Source: Prosthecodimorpha staleyi
Lineage (GTDB): Bacteria > Pseudomonadota > Alphaproteobacteria > Rhizobiales > Ancalomicrobiaceae
Length of the DNA: 64,000 bases
Reading direction: 5' to 3'
Assembly: GCF_018729455.1 (NCBI RefSeq)
Contig: NZ_JAHHZF010000011.1
Span: 62,001-126,000, forward strand
A program made the translations under genes and the position numbers. Below are positions 37,565 to 47,739 of this stretch, piece by piece; position 1 is the first letter of the stretch; the number at the start of each line of letters is the position of its first letter. The notes under the pieces are model-generated. The model saw nothing but the letters and a program-made list of their open reading frames with translations, did not search any database and was not told the DNA's origin.

Positions 37565-37886
37565 CTGTTAAACTCCACTCCTCGGCGGCCCAGTCCCCTC
37601 CGGGCGGTGCCGTAACACTTCGGTTCCGGTTGGTGAGCCCTCATGTGCCCCCGCCCGCTTCCCGACCGTCACATTAGCCAGACCTTCGAAAATTTCCGTT
37701 AATGCCGAAAATTCGCTTTGAATGAGACCGCGACCGCGCGTCGCCGGGCCGAGACCATGTGGTGACTTGCCAAGTGCGGCGCCCGGCGCCAAGGTCCGGC
37801 CGCATCGATGCCGGGGGTCCGGCAGGCGCCGGAGCCCGGCCGAAGGGGCGACGGTGCGTCATCGTCGCGCGAAGCGAGGCCGCTCC
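37565..37886. other. Intergenic region between cheY and maoC
   Basis: No gene is visible. A locally AT-rich patch at 37687-37725 contains the direct repeat CGAAAATT at 37687-37694 and 37706-37713, 19 bp apart. It is a plausible control region for the divergent cheY-cheZ and maoC genes. No confident -35/-10 pair was found. Confidence 0.4.
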
Positions 37887-38333
37887 ATGACCGTGCCGGT
37901 CCTGAATTCCTACTATTTCGAAGACCTCAAGATCGGAATGCGCGAAACCATCCTGAAGACGGTCATGGATTCCGATGTGGTCGGTTTCGCGCAGATCTCC
38001 GGCGACGACAATCCGCTGCACCTGTCCGACGTCTATGCGTCGAAGACCCGTTTCGGCCAGCGCATCGCGCATGGCCTCTATACGGCGAGCCTGATATCGG
38101 CCGTGCTCGGCACGCGCCTGCCGGGACCGGGCGCGGTCTACATGTCGCAGACGCTGAATTTCATGGGCCCGGTCCGGATCGGCGACGTGGTGGTGGTCGA
38201 TGTCGAGGTGATCGAACTGGTCGAGAAGGGCCGCCGCTGCCGGCTGCATTGCGAATGCTCGGTCGACAACCAGGTCGTCCTGGAAGGCGAGGCGACCGTG
38301 ATGGTGCCCGGCCGGCCCAAGCCGACCATTTAA
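37887..38333 (+). CDS. MaoC-family (R)-hydratase-like protein
   Basis: A 148-residue single hot-dog protein. The hydratase-2 motif ISGDDNPLHLSDVYASKTRFGQ carries the catalytic Asp and His. SQTLNFMGPVRIGDVV is the usual second half. It resembles MaoC dehydratases acting on acyl-CoA thioesters, but substrate is unknown. The last codons and stop are part of a 31-bp tandem repeat that continues downstream. Confidence 0.88.
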   Translation: MTVPVLNSYYFEDLKIGMRETILKTVMDSDVVGFAQISGDDNPLHLSDVYASKTRFGQRIAHGLYTASLISAVLGTRLPGPGAVYMSQTLNFMGPVRIGDVVVVDVEVIELVEKGRRCRLHCECSVDNQVVLEGEATVMVPGRPKPTI

Positions 38334-38466
38334 AGGAACTATCGGTCGAAGCCGGCCATCCAAAAAGAACCACCGCCCAAAGGCGGCCACTTGAACAGAA
38401 CCACCGGCCGAAGCCGGCCGTCCGAACGGAACCGCCGGCCCAAGCCGACGCCGTCAGGCGGACCGG
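38312..38466. repeat. 31-bp tandem repeats with internal hairpins after maoC
   Basis: About four and a half imperfect copies of a 31-bp unit built on CCGGCCGAAGCCGGCC and GAACC start at about 38312, 38342, 38373, 38404 and 38435. Most units contain an inverted repeat (CCGGC/GCCGG) around GAA or CAA. The first unit encodes the end of the maoC product, including its stop. Confidence 0.75.
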
Positions 38467-38588
38467 CGGGCCAACCCGGCCTGCGGCACGGACCCGGGGC
38501 GGTCGACGGACCTTCGGTCGCTTGACCCTGACGGCGCGGCGTTGCAGGGTCCGGCCGACTTGGTTCCCTCGGAAGATCCCGTCCGCCC

Positions 38589-39593
38589 ATGCATGATCCG
38601 GCCGCTCCGGCGCCCCGCCCCTTCGCCCTTGCCGAAAGCCTGGATGCGTTTCCGGAGAGCCTCCGCGGCGGCATCGTCGCGATCGGCAATTTCGACGGGC
38701 TGCATCGCGGCCATCAGGCGGTGCTCGATGCCGCCTCGACGCGGGCCGAGACGGCCGGCCGGCCGGCCTTCGCGATGACCTTCGAGCCGCATCCACGCAG
38801 CGTGTTCCGGCCCGACACGCCGGTGTTCCGGCTGACGCCACCCGGCCCGAAGGCCCGGCTGATCCGCGCCGCGGGTCTCGACGGGCTCCTGGTGCTGCCC
38901 TTCGACCGCGACTTCGCCGCCCGCTCGGCGGATGATTTCGTCGGCGACATCCTGGTCGGCCGGCTCGGCGTCGCCGAAGCGGTGGTCGGCTGGGACTTCC
39001 ATTTCGGACGCGGGCGCGGCGGCTCGCCGGCCTTCCTGGCGGCCGAGGGGGCGGCGCGCGGCTTCGCGGTTTCGGTGATCGAGGCCTTCCAGGACGAGGG
39101 CGGCGGGCCGGTCTCGTCGAGCCGCATCCGCGACGCGCTGGCGGCCGGCGATCTGGGCCTTGCCAACGGGCTGCTCGGCTATCGCTGGTTCGTCGAAGGC
39201 ACCGTCATCCACGGCGAGAAGCGCGGCCGCGATCTCGGCTTCCCGACCGCCAATGTCCGGCTCGGCGCCGATTGCCGGCTGGCCCATGGGGTCTATGCGG
39301 TCACCTTCACGGTCGACGGGGTGCAGCATCACGGCGTTGCCAATTACGGGCGCCGGCCGCAATTCGATAACGGCGCACCGCTGCTCGAGACCTTCGTGTT
39401 CGACTTCAAGGGCGACCTCTACGGCCGCACCGTCCAGATCGGCTTCGCCTCCTATCTCCGGCCGGAACTGCGCTTCCCGAGCGTCGAGGCGCTGATTGAG
39501 CGGATGGGCGAGGATTGCGCCGAGGCGCGCGCCGTGCTCGCCGCCATGGGCCCCGGCACCGCGCTCGACCGCCGGCTGGCCGAACTGGCGTAG
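38589..39593 (+). CDS. ribF: Bifunctional riboflavin kinase/FAD synthetase
   Basis: Makes FMN and then FAD from riboflavin. The 334-residue protein has the N-terminal nucleotidyltransferase with IGNFDGLHRGHQAVL and FDRDFAARSADDFV, SSSRIRDALAAGD, and the C-terminal kinase with KRGRDLGFPTANVRL and GVANYGRRPQF. Length is typical. It precedes ileS and lspA, an order common in Rhizobiales. Confidence 0.95.
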   Translation: MHDPAAPAPRPFALAESLDAFPESLRGGIVAIGNFDGLHRGHQAVLDAASTRAETAGRPAFAMTFEPHPRSVFRPDTPVFRLTPPGPKARLIRAAGLDGLLVLPFDRDFAARSADDFVGDILVGRLGVAEAVVGWDFHFGRGRGGSPAFLAAEGAARGFAVSVIEAFQDEGGGPVSSSRIRDALAAGDLGLANGLLGYRWFVEGTVIHGEKRGRDLGFPTANVRLGADCRLAHGVYAVTFTVDGVQHHGVANYGRRPQFDNGAPLLETFVFDFKGDLYGRTVQIGFASYLRPELRFPSVEALIERMGEDCAEARAVLAAMGPGTALDRRLAELA

Positions 39594-39884
39594 CAGCGGC
39601 GGCTTGACCGGTACAGCCCGTGGGCTGACTTGAAGCGGACTTCCCTCGCGGGCGTGCGGCTGATAGAACCGCGGGCCATCGTTCCACCCCGGGAACCCAG
39701 TGCATGCGCCGGTTCTTTGCGATCGTGCGGCCCGCCCGCCGAATTACGGGCCCGGCTTCGTCCGGGCGCGATTGATCGCGGCCGGTCGAAGTCCGGGACC
39801 TGCGTGCCGACACCCGACCTTCCCGCCGGCCGCTTCCGGCTTTCCAGCCGCGGCCGGCCCGTCCCGATCGCTTCGAGAACACCG

Positions 39885-42800
39885 ATGACCGAATCCACCG
39901 CACCTGCCGCCGCCCGCGACTATTCCGAGACGCTTTTTCTGCCCGTCACCGATTTCCCGATGCGCGCCGGCCTGCCCGAGAAGGAGCCGCAGATCCTGGC
40001 GCGCTGGGAGAAGGGCAACCTCTACCGGCGCCTGCGCGCAAAGGCCAAGGGCCGGCCGCTGTTCGTGCTGCATGACGGCCCGCCCTATGCCAACGGCAAC
40101 CTGCATATCGGCCACGCGCTCAACAAGATCCTGAAGGACGTGATCACGCGCGCCAAGCAGATGGACGGCTTCGACAGCAACTACGTGCCGGGCTGGGACT
40201 GCCACGGCCTGCCGATCGAATGGAAGATCGAGGAGCAGTATCGCGCCGCCGGCAAGAACAAGGACGAGGTGCCGATCGTCGAGTTCCGCCAGGAATGCCG
40301 GCAGTTCGCCGAGCACTGGATCGGCGTGCAGGCGGCCGAGTTCAAGCGCCTCGGCGTGACCGGCGACTTCGCCGATCCCTACACCACCATGGCCTTCCAG
40401 GCCGAAGCAGTGATCGCCGCCGAACTGCAGAAATTCGCCGTTTCCGGCCAGCTCTACCGCGGCTCCAAGCCGGTCATGTGGTCGGTGGTCGAGAAGACCG
40501 CCTTGGCCGAGGCCGAGGTCGAGTATCAGGACTACCAGTCGGACACGATCTGGGTGAAGTTCCCTGTGAAAGCGCTCCTAGACACAGTCACTGGCGCGCA
40601 TTACTCTCGAACTGCTTTTATTGCAAACTTTGACCATAACGAAAATGAGTGGATATTCAATGATCAGCCTGCCACCGAAAAGATAGATCTATTTATTTCC
40701 GCATTGAAGGCAGTAAAGAACTCCTCGGATTTGTCTGTCGTCATCTGGACCACAACTCCCTGGACCATCCCGGGCAACCGGGCGATCTCCTTCTCGTCCA
40801 AGATCGAATACGGCCTCTACGAGGTCACCGAGGCGCCCGAAGGCAACTGGGCCAAGGCCGGCGACCGGCTGATCCTGGCCGACAAGCTCGCCGACGACGT
40901 CTTGAAGCAGGCCAAGGCGACCGCCTGGGCGAAGCGCGCCGCCGTGCCGGCCGAGGTGCTGGCGGGTCTCGTCTGCGCCCATCCGCTCGCCGCGCTCGGC
41001 TACGGCTTCCAGGTGCCGCTGCTCGACGGCGACCATGTCTCCGACGATGCCGGCACCGGCTTCGTCCACACCGCGCCCGGCCACGGCCGCGAGGACTTCG
41101 AGATCTGGACCCACAATGCCCGCGCGCTCGCCGCGCGCGGCATCGACACCGCCATCCCGTTCACGGTCGACGACGACGGCTTCCTGACCCGCGAGGCGCC
41201 GGGCCTCGAGGGCCGGCGCGTGATCACCGACAAGGGCGAGAAGGGCGACGCCAACGGCGCCGTGATCGCCGCGCTGGTGGAGGCCGGCGCGCTCCTGGCG
41301 CGCGGCCGGCTGAAGCATCAGTATCCGCATTCCTGGCGCTCCAAGAAGCCGGTCATCTTCCGCAACACGCCGCAATGGTTCATCCATATGGACCGTGACA
41401 TTGCCGGCGCGGGCGACACGCTGCGCGCCCGCTCGCTCAAGGCGATCGGCGAGACCACCTTCTATCCGCCGCAGGGCCAGAACCGGCTGCGCGGCATGAT
41501 CGAGGCCAAGCCCGACTGGGTCGTCTCGCGCCAGCGCGCCTGGGGCGTGCCGATCGCCGTGTTCCGCCACCGCGAGACCGGCCGCCTCGCGCCGGGACCG
41601 GAGTTCGACCGCAACGACGACCTGATCGGGCGCATCCGCGCAGCCTTCGAGGCCGAAGGCGCCGATCCCTGGTTCACGCCGGAGGCGCGCGAGCGCTTCC
41701 TCGGCGGCCTCGTCAACGATCTCGACGCCTGGGAGAAGGTCACCGACATTCTCGACGTGTGGTTCGATTCCGGCTCCACCCACGCCTTCGTGCTGGAAAA
41801 GCGCCCGGATCTGAAATGGCCGGCCGACATGTATCTCGAGGGCTCGGACCAGCATCGCGGCTGGTTCCATTCCTCGCTGATCGAGAGCTGCGGCACGCGC
41901 GGCCGCGCGCCCTACGATTCGGTGCTGACCCACGGCTTCGTCATGGCCGAGGACGGGCGCAAGATGTCGAAGTCGCTCGGCAACATCGTCGCCCCGCAGG
42001 ACGTGATCAAGACCTCCGGCGCCGACATCCTGCGGCTCTGGGTGGTGACCTCCGACTATGCCGACGATCTGCGCATCGGCCCGGAGATCATGAAGACCAA
42101 TGCCGAGGCCTATCGGAAGATGCGCAACACCCTGCGCTGGATGCTGGGCACGCTGGCCCATCACGATCCGGCCGCCGAGGTCGCGCTCGCCGACATGCCT
42201 GAGCTGGAACGCTCCATGCTGCACCGGCTCTGGGAGGTCGGCGAGGCGGTTCGCGAGGGCTACGCCGCCTATGACTTCAAGCGTGTCGTCAATGCGCTGA
42301 TGAACTTCATGGTCGTCGACCTGTCGGCCTACTATTTCGACATCCGCAAGGATGCCCTCTACTGCGATCCGCACTCCTCGGTGCGCCGGCGCGCGGCGCT
42401 GACCGTGGTCGACCGCCTGTTCGACGCGATCGTCACCTGGCTCGCCCCGATGCTGCCCTTCACCATGGAGGAGGCCTGGACGCTGCGCCACGGCGATCCG
42501 GACCGCTCGGTGCATCTGGAGCAGTTCCGGGCGCCCGACGCCGCATGGCGCGACGACGCGCTCGCCGCCCGCTGGGCGCGCATCCGCCGGGTGCGCCGGG
42601 CGATCACCGGCGCGCTCGAACTGGAGCGGGCCGCCAAGCGGATCGGCTCCTCGCTCGAAGCCGCCCCGATCGTCCACATCGCCGATCCGGACCTCATGGC
42701 CGCGGTCGCCGGCATCGATCTCGCCGAGATCGCCATCACCAGCGGCGTGACGGTGGTCGCCGGCGAGGGCCCGGCGACGGCGATCCGCATCGACGAGGTC

Positions 42801-42959
42801 GCGGGCGTCGCCGTCGAACCCGCCCGGGCCGAGGGCCGCAAATGCGCCCGGTCCTGGAAGATCAGCGCCGAGGTCGGCACCGATCCCGACTATCCGGACC
42901 TGACCCCGCGCGACGCCGCCGCGATGCGCGAGTGGGAAGCCCGCCGGACCGCCGCCTGA
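39885..42959 (+). CDS. ileS: Isoleucyl-tRNA synthetase
   Basis: Class I synthetase of 1024 residues. HIGH appears as [10 protein letters not shown], the editing-domain Thr-rich peptide as [14 protein letters not shown] (from residue 286), the tRNA-ligand site as [14 protein letters not shown], and KMSKS as [12 protein letters not shown]. It is somewhat long because about 45 extra residues lie between WVKFPV (residue 228) and VIWTTT, in DNA with markedly AT-rich codons. All catalytic and editing motifs are intact, and the gene is presumably essential and functional. Confidence 0.96.
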   Translation: MTESTAPAAARDYSETLFLPVTDFPMRAGLPEKEPQILARWEKGNLYRRLRAKAKGRPLFVLHDGPPYANGNLHIGHALNKILKDVITRAKQMDGFDSNYVPGWDCHGLPIEWKIEEQYRAAGKNKDEVPIVEFRQECRQFAEHWIGVQAAEFKRLGVTGDFADPYTTMAFQAEAVIAAELQKFAVSGQLYRGSKPVMWSVVEKTALAEAEVEYQDYQSDTIWVKFPVKALLDTVTGAHYSRTAFIANFDHNENEWIFNDQPATEKIDLFISALKAVKNSSDLSVVIWTTTPWTIPGNRAISFSSKIEYGLYEVTEAPEGNWAKAGDRLILADKLADDVLKQAKATAWAKRAAVPAEVLAGLVCAHPLAALGYGFQVPLLDGDHVSDDAGTGFVHTAPGHGREDFEIWTHNARALAARGIDTAIPFTVDDDGFLTREAPGLEGRRVITDKGEKGDANGAVIAALVEAGALLARGRLKHQYPHSWRSKKPVIFRNTPQWFIHMDRDIAGAGDTLRARSLKAIGETTFYPPQGQNRLRGMIEAKPDWVVSRQRAWGVPIAVFRHRETGRLAPGPEFDRNDDLIGRIRAAFEAEGADPWFTPEARERFLGGLVNDLDAWEKVTDILDVWFDSGSTHAFVLEKRPDLKWPADMYLEGSDQHRGWFHSSLIESCGTRGRAPYDSVLTHGFVMAEDGRKMSKSLGNIVAPQDVIKTSGADILRLWVVTSDYADDLRIGPEIMKTNAEAYRKMRNTLRWMLGTLAHHDPAAEVALADMPELERSMLHRLWEVGEAVREGYAAYDFKRVVNALMNFMVVDLSAYYFDIRKDALYCDPHSSVRRRAALTVVDRLFDAIVTWLAPMLPFTMEEAWTLRHGDPDRSVHLEQFRAPDAAWRDDALAARWARIRRVRRAITGALELERAAKRIGSSLEAAPIVHIADPDLMAAVAGIDLAEIAITSGVTVVAGEGPATAIRIDEVAGVAVEPARAEGRKCARSWKISAEVGTDPDYPDLTPRDAAAMREWEARRTAA
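40563..40739 (+). other. AT-rich in-frame insert within ileS
   Basis: Codons for residues about 227-285 switch to AT-rich usage. Hand count of 40621-40740 gives 48 G or C in 120 (40%), against a far higher GC on both sides. The peptide includes NFDHNENEW and [12 protein letters not shown] and replaces what is usually a short loop between the Rossmann core and the editing domain. Reading frame and flanking motifs are preserved. Confidence 0.75.
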
Positions 42960-43041
42960 CCCGACGGCCCGCAGAGGCCCGCCCCTCCCTTCGCGCCCCG
43001 ACCGGGCGCGAAGGGTTTCCGACGACCGACCGGAGCCCGCC

Positions 43042-43542
43042 ATGTCGCCCCGCCTTCTCGGCCTGATCGTCGCCGCCCTCGGCCTCGTGCTGGACCAGGC
43101 GAGCAAGCAATATGCGCTGAACGGGATCGAGTTGGGCGTCAACGGCCCGGTCCGGATCGCGCCCTTCGCCGAGTTCCGGCTGATCTGGAACTACGGCATC
43201 TCCTACGGCCTGTTCCGGCAGGAGGGCGATCTCGGCCGCTGGCTGCTGGTCGCCCTGTCGGTCGCCGCCTCGGTGGCGATCCTGGTCTGGATGGCGCGCA
43301 GCACGTCGCGCCTCGTCGCCGTCTCGCTCGGCTTGATCCTCGGCGGGGCGATCGGCAACGCCATCGACCGGGCCGTCTACGGCGCAGTGATTGATTTCGT
43401 GCATCTGTTCCTGCCGGACCGGTCGCTGTCCTGGTATGTGTTCAACCTCGCCGACATGTGGATCGTTGCCGGTGTGGCCGGCCTCCTGTATGACATGGCC
43501 TTCCATGGCCCCAAGAGCGCCACAAAGTCGGGCTCTTCGTGA
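43042..43542 (+). CDS. lspA: Lipoprotein signal peptidase (signal peptidase II)
   Basis: Cleaves the signal peptide of diacylated prolipoproteins. The 166-residue protein has four membrane helices and the two catalytic Asp regions [19 protein letters not shown] and [19 protein letters not shown] lies 7 bases before the ATG. The next gene encodes a lipoprotein, a fitting neighbour. Confidence 0.94.
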   Translation: MSPRLLGLIVAALGLVLDQASKQYALNGIELGVNGPVRIAPFAEFRLIWNYGISYGLFRQEGDLGRWLLVALSVAASVAILVWMARSTSRLVAVSLGLILGGAIGNAIDRAVYGAVIDFVHLFLPDRSLSWYVFNLADMWIVAGVAGLLYDMAFHGPKSATKSGSS

Positions 43543-43678
43543 GACGTGATTTTGACCGGCGGACGGACGGGAGTCGGTCGCCGTCGACGCTTCGGCCGAG
43601 GCTGCGGCGCCAAGACCATCCGGACCGCGACACGGCCGGGCGACCTGCCTGGGGCGGGCCGAACAGCAGGGATAGCGC

Positions 43679-44296
43679 ATGATCCACCTGATCCGTCTCG
43701 CCCGCCCTGCGGTCCTCGCCGGCCTCATCGCCCTCGGCGGCTGCGCCAGCGCGACCAACGGCTTCGAGGACGAGCAGACCGGCGAACAGCGCGACACCAA
43801 TCTGGTCAAGGGTTTCATGGCCGGCATCGGGGCGATCGACCCGAGCGAGAAGCCGGTCGAGTACAAGCCGCGCTCGCCGCTGGTGGTGCCGCCGAAGCGC
43901 GACCTGCCGGCGCCGCAGGATGCCGACGTGGCGCTGGCGCGCAGCAACTTCCCCAAGAACCCGGAAGACCGCCAGCGCGATCTCGACAAGTTCGGCCGCG
44001 ACGATCCGGACGCTTCCAAGACCTGGACGCCGGATCAATTGGCCAAATACAAGCTGGCCAGCCGGCCGGCCGGCACCTCCGGCGGCCCCGGCGATACGTC
44101 GCGCCGTCTGACGCCGGACGAGATGGCCGGCCAGTTCAAGGTCAACCGCGAGGCCATCGCGGCGCGCGAAGGCCGCAGCAAGGGCCTGACCGACCTGCCC
44201 AAGGACTATCGGACGCCCTCGCCCAAGGCGCCGGTCGATCCGGAAGCCGCCGAGCAGAAGTCGAGCAGCTGGAAGCCGACCTGGTGGCCGCTCTGA
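43679..44296 (+). CDS. DUF3035 lipoprotein
   Basis: A 205-residue predicted outer-membrane-type lipoprotein. The signal peptide ends with the lipobox LGGC at Cys22 or so. The mature part has the conserved KPRSPLVVPPKRDLP segment typical of the DUF3035 family, which is usually found just after lspA in alphaproteobacteria. The rest is Pro-, Lys- and Asp-rich and probably disordered. Function unknown. Confidence 0.85.
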   Translation: MIHLIRLARPAVLAGLIALGGCASATNGFEDEQTGEQRDTNLVKGFMAGIGAIDPSEKPVEYKPRSPLVVPPKRDLPAPQDADVALARSNFPKNPEDRQRDLDKFGRDDPDASKTWTPDQLAKYKLASRPAGTSGGPGDTSRRLTPDEMAGQFKVNREAIAAREGRSKGLTDLPKDYRTPSPKAPVDPEAAEQKSSSWKPTWWPL

Positions 44297-44578
44297 GCGG
44301 CAGACCCATAGCACAACCTGACCTCTCCAAGAACGAATCGCGCGCCCACCGGCGGGAGCCGGTGTGTCCTGTCGACTGCGCGTGAGAGTCTCACCGCGTC
44401 GACCCTGCCGAATGGTCGCAGACGGGCGGATGGACGACCCGGCAGCGATCGACGGCGGAGCGTGCGAAAGCCCCTGATTCTCGATCGACCCGGGCGGCGC
44501 CGGTCCTTGGCCGCAATCCGGCCGCACCGGTAGTCCGTAACAGAGGGCCGGCCGCTCCGGAGCAGCCATTCGCGAAGG

Positions 44579-44594
44579 GTCACGCAAGCGTGAC
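44579..44594. promoter_or_regulatory. Palindrome GTCACGCAAGCGTGAC upstream of the M16 pair
   Basis: Two 7-bp arms flank AA, about 80 bp before the M16 start at 44673. It could be an operator. The surrounding 376-bp gap (44297-44672) shows no gene and no confident sigma-70 promoter. Confidence 0.35.
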
Positions 44595-44672
44595 GCTGGC
44601 GGCATAGGCACTCGATTGACTGTCGCTATAGTGTTGCACCGACCGAACCCGAGACTTCGAGGACAAAGCCCA

Positions 44673-46178
44673 GTGACGCAACCGGTCTCCGTGCCCGCTA
44701 CCGTCCATCCGCTCCGCGCGCGTCTCGCCGCCGCGCTCCTCACCGTCGCCCTGGCCGGCCTGCCGATCCCGGCCGGTGCCGACACGGCGCTGCAGGGCAG
44801 CGCGACGGCGACCGCCGCGAATGCGCTTCCGCCCGCCCCCGAGATCGGCGGCAACGTCACCAGCTTCACGCTCGGCAACGGGCTGCAGGTCGTGGTCGTG
44901 CCCGACGCCCGCGCGCCGGTCGTCACCCATATGGTCTGGTACAAGGTCGGTTCCGCCGACGAGCCCAAGGGCAAGTCCGGCATCGCCCACTATCTCGAAC
45001 ATCTGATGTTCAAGGGCACGCGCGACAATCCGGCCGGCGCCTTCTCCAAGAAGGTCTCGGAGATCGGCGGCCAGGAGAATGCCTTCACGTCGAACGACTA
45101 TACCGGCTATTTCCAGCGCGTCGCGAAGGAACACCTGCCGCTGATGATGCGCCTGGAGGCCGACCGCATGGCCAACCTGCGGCTCGTCGAGGCGACCGCG
45201 AAGCCCGAGTTGCAGGTCGTACTCGAGGAGCGCTCGCAGCGCACCGACAACGACCCCTCCGCCCAGCTCGGCGAGGCCATGGAGGCGGCGCTCTATCAGG
45301 CGAGCCCCTACCGCATTCCGGTGATCGGCTGGCGCCACGAGATCGAGCAGTTGACCTACAAGGACGCCATGGCGTTCTACGATCTCTGGTACACGCCCAA
45401 CAATGCCGTGCTGATCGTCGCCGGCGATGTCGACCCGGCCGCGGTGCGCAAGCTGGCCGAGGAGACCTACGGCAAGGTTCCGCGCCGCGCCGAGCCCGGC
45501 ATCCGCAACCGGCCGACCGAGCCCGAGGCGCTGGCCAGTCGAACCGTGACGCTGGCCGACGAGCGCGTCAACCAGCCGAGCCTGCGCATGGCCTGGGTGG
45601 TGCCGTCCTACCGCACGGCCGCGAAGGGCGAAGCTGAGGCGATCGACCTGCTCGCCGAAGTGGTCGGCTCGGGTCCGACCAGCCGGCTCTATCGCGAACT
45701 GGTCATCGACAAGGGCCTCGCCGCCTCGGCCGGCGGCTACTACCAGTCGACCGCCTGGGACGACACCAAGATCATGTTCTATGCGACGCCGCGCGACGGC
45801 GTCACCCTCGACCAGCTCAAGGCGGCCGTCGACGAGGTCCTGGCCGCGGTGGTGCGCGACGGCGTCAGCGAGACCGAACTCAACCGCGCCAAGCGCAAGA
45901 TCGTCGCCAACGCCATCCACGCCCAGGACAGCCAGGCCTCGCTCGCCCGCATCTTCGGAACGGCGCTGACCACCGGGTCGACCGTCGAGGATGTGCGCAC
46001 CTGGCCGGCCAAGGTCTATGCCGTTACGCCGGACGACGTGAAGAAGGCGGCCACCACCTATCTGCGCAAGGACATCGCCACCACCGCCTTCCTGGTTTCC
46101 GCCCCGCCGACGGGCAAGAAGCCGACCGCCCGCGCGCAATGGCCGGTCGCCGGTCCGGGTTCGGGTGCGATCCGCTGA
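44673..46178 (+). CDS. M16 zinc metallopeptidase (catalytic subunit)
   Basis: A 501-residue exported pitrilysin-like protease. The inverted zinc motif is HYLEHLMFKG (HxxEH), with the distal Glu expected in the ELQVVLEERSQR stretch. A signal peptide precedes residue 35 or so (LAAALLTVALAGLPIPAGA). I placed the start at the GTG at 44673, with GAGGA 9 bases upstream. The next gene is its non-catalytic partner, the two-subunit layout of bacterial M16B proteases. Confidence 0.9.
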   Translation: MTQPVSVPATVHPLRARLAAALLTVALAGLPIPAGADTALQGSATATAANALPPAPEIGGNVTSFTLGNGLQVVVVPDARAPVVTHMVWYKVGSADEPKGKSGIAHYLEHLMFKGTRDNPAGAFSKKVSEIGGQENAFTSNDYTGYFQRVAKEHLPLMMRLEADRMANLRLVEATAKPELQVVLEERSQRTDNDPSAQLGEAMEAALYQASPYRIPVIGWRHEIEQLTYKDAMAFYDLWYTPNNAVLIVAGDVDPAAVRKLAEETYGKVPRRAEPGIRNRPTEPEALASRTVTLADERVNQPSLRMAWVVPSYRTAAKGEAEAIDLLAEVVGSGPTSRLYRELVIDKGLAASAGGYYQSTAWDDTKIMFYATPRDGVTLDQLKAAVDEVLAAVVRDGVSETELNRAKRKIVANAIHAQDSQASLARIFGTALTTGSTVEDVRTWPAKVYAVTPDDVKKAATTYLRKDIATTAFLVSAPPTGKKPTARAQWPVAGPGSGAIR

Positions 46179-46236
46179 CCCGATCGCCCCTCGCCCCCTC
46201 GCCCCGCGCCGCAACGACCACAAGGAACGATCCGGC

Positions 46237-47571
46237 ATGATGTCCGTCGTCCGCCAGTCCATCCGCCGCGCCACCGGCGCCCTCGCCCTCGCCGCCGGCA
46301 TCGGCCTGACGGCGCTCGCCGCCGGCCCGGCCGAGGCGGTCCAGATCCAGCGCGTCGTCAGTCCCGGCGGCATCGAGGCCTGGCTCGTCGAGGAGCAGGC
46401 GGTTCCGCTGATCGCCGTCAACTTCGCCTTCAAGGGCGGCAATGCCCAGGATCCGGACGGCAAGGCCGGTCTCGCCAATCTCCTCTCGACCCTGCTCGAC
46501 GAGGGCGCCGGCGATATGGACGGGCAGACCTTCCAGGGCCGTCTCGAAGATCTGTCGATCCGGCTCGCCTTCGAGGATTCCCGAGACGCCTTCTACGGCG
46601 AGATGAAGACGCTGTCGGCGCATCGCGACGAGGCCTTCGACCTGCTCCGCCTGTCGCTGACCAAGCCGCGCTTCGACGACGACGCCGTCGAACGGATGCG
46701 CGTGCAGGCGATCTCGGGGCTGCGCCGCGAGAAGCGCGATCCCGATACCGTCGCGAGCCGGCTGTGGGCCCGGTCGATCTTCCCGAACCATCCCTACGGA
46801 CGCCCGTCCAACGGCGATGAGGCTTCGGTGGCGGCGATCACCGTGCAGGACATCCGCGACTTTCACGGTCGCGTCTTCGCCCGCGACGGGCTCAAGATCG
46901 GCGTCGTCGGCGCGATCGATGCCAAGACGCTGGCGCCCCTGCTCGACCGCGTGTTCGGCGACCTGCCCGCCCGCCAGCGCCTGACCCCGGTCGCCGAAGT
47001 CGCGCCCCTGTCCGGGCTGACCGTCTCGGAGACGATCCCGAACCCGCAGACCGTGATCCGGCTGTCGGCCGAGGGCCTGAAACGCAAGGATCCGGACTTC
47101 ATCGCCGCCTATGTGATGAACCATATCCTGGGCGGCGGCTCCTTCTCGTCCTGGCTCTATACGGAGGTGCGCGAGAAGCGGGGGCTGGCCTATTCGGTCT
47201 ATACCTCGCTCGCCCCCTACGACCATACCGGCGTCTTCTACGGCGGCCTCGGCACCCGTGCCGACCGGGCCGCGGAAAGCATCCGGGTGATCCGCGACGA
47301 GATCAAGCGGATGGCCGAGGTCGGCCCGACGCCGGCTGAACTCGACAAGGCCAAGTCCTATCTGACCGGCTCCTACGCCCTGCGCTTCGACACCTCCGAC
47401 AAGATCGCCGGCCAGTTGCTCGCCATCCAGATGGACGATCTCGGCATCGACTATATCGACAAGCGCAATGCGCTGGTCGACGCCGTGACGCTCGCCGATG
47501 TGAAGCGGGTCGCCGCACGGCTGTTGTCCAAGCCGCTGACCGTGGTGACCGTCGGCCCCGGCGGCAGCTGA
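46237..47571 (+). CDS. M16 peptidase-like protein lacking the zinc motif
   Basis: A 444-residue exported M16-fold protein. Where the catalytic HxxEH should be, the sequence reads NLLSTLLDEG, so zinc binding is lost. The partner-type Arg/Tyr motif EKRGLAYSVYT is kept and normally completes the active site of the catalytic subunit. A signal peptide is visible (LAAGIGLTALAAGPAEA). It starts 58 bp after the catalytic gene and is followed by a perfect terminator. Confidence 0.9.
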   Translation: MMSVVRQSIRRATGALALAAGIGLTALAAGPAEAVQIQRVVSPGGIEAWLVEEQAVPLIAVNFAFKGGNAQDPDGKAGLANLLSTLLDEGAGDMDGQTFQGRLEDLSIRLAFEDSRDAFYGEMKTLSAHRDEAFDLLRLSLTKPRFDDDAVERMRVQAISGLRREKRDPDTVASRLWARSIFPNHPYGRPSNGDEASVAAITVQDIRDFHGRVFARDGLKIGVVGAIDAKTLAPLLDRVFGDLPARQRLTPVAEVAPLSGLTVSETIPNPQTVIRLSAEGLKRKDPDFIAAYVMNHILGGGSFSSWLYTEVREKRGLAYSVYTSLAPYDHTGVFYGGLGTRADRAAESIRVIRDEIKRMAEVGPTPAELDKAKSYLTGSYALRFDTSDKIAGQLLAIQMDDLGIDYIDKRNALVDAVTLADVKRVAARLLSKPLTVVTVGPGGS

Positions 47572-47602
47572 ACCGATCAGGAACCCGTCCATTCCGAAAG
47601 GA

Positions 47603-47640
47603 AAAAGCCCGCCGCTCGGTCAGAGAGCGGCGGGCTTTTC
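47603..47640. terminator. Bidirectional rho-independent terminator
   Basis: A perfect 15-bp stem, AAAAGCCCGCCGCTC (47603-47617) with GAGCGGCGGGCTTTT (47625-47639), and a 7-base loop. It lies between the convergent M16 pair and the BTLCP gene and would work on both strands. Confidence 0.88.
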
Positions 47641-47739
47641 AGTTGTCTTGGGGACTCTTGCGGGCCGGTATGCGCTTCTTGAGGCGCGGCCGATCGTCGG
47701 GACGTCGGCATGGAGAGAGGGTCCGGCTCTTCTTGTTGA

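Noticed and set aside
38312-38466. CRISPR-like array
   Set aside because: The 31-bp units are contiguous without distinct spacers and no cas genes are present; it is a simple tandem repeat.
40563-40739. Intein or homing element in ileS
   Set aside because: The insert is only about 45-57 residues with no splicing-site Cys/Ser, His-Asn or endonuclease motifs.
44616-44632. Sigma-70 promoter TTGACT/TATAGT before the M16 genes
   Set aside because: The two elements are only 5 bp apart, far from the 16-18 bp needed.
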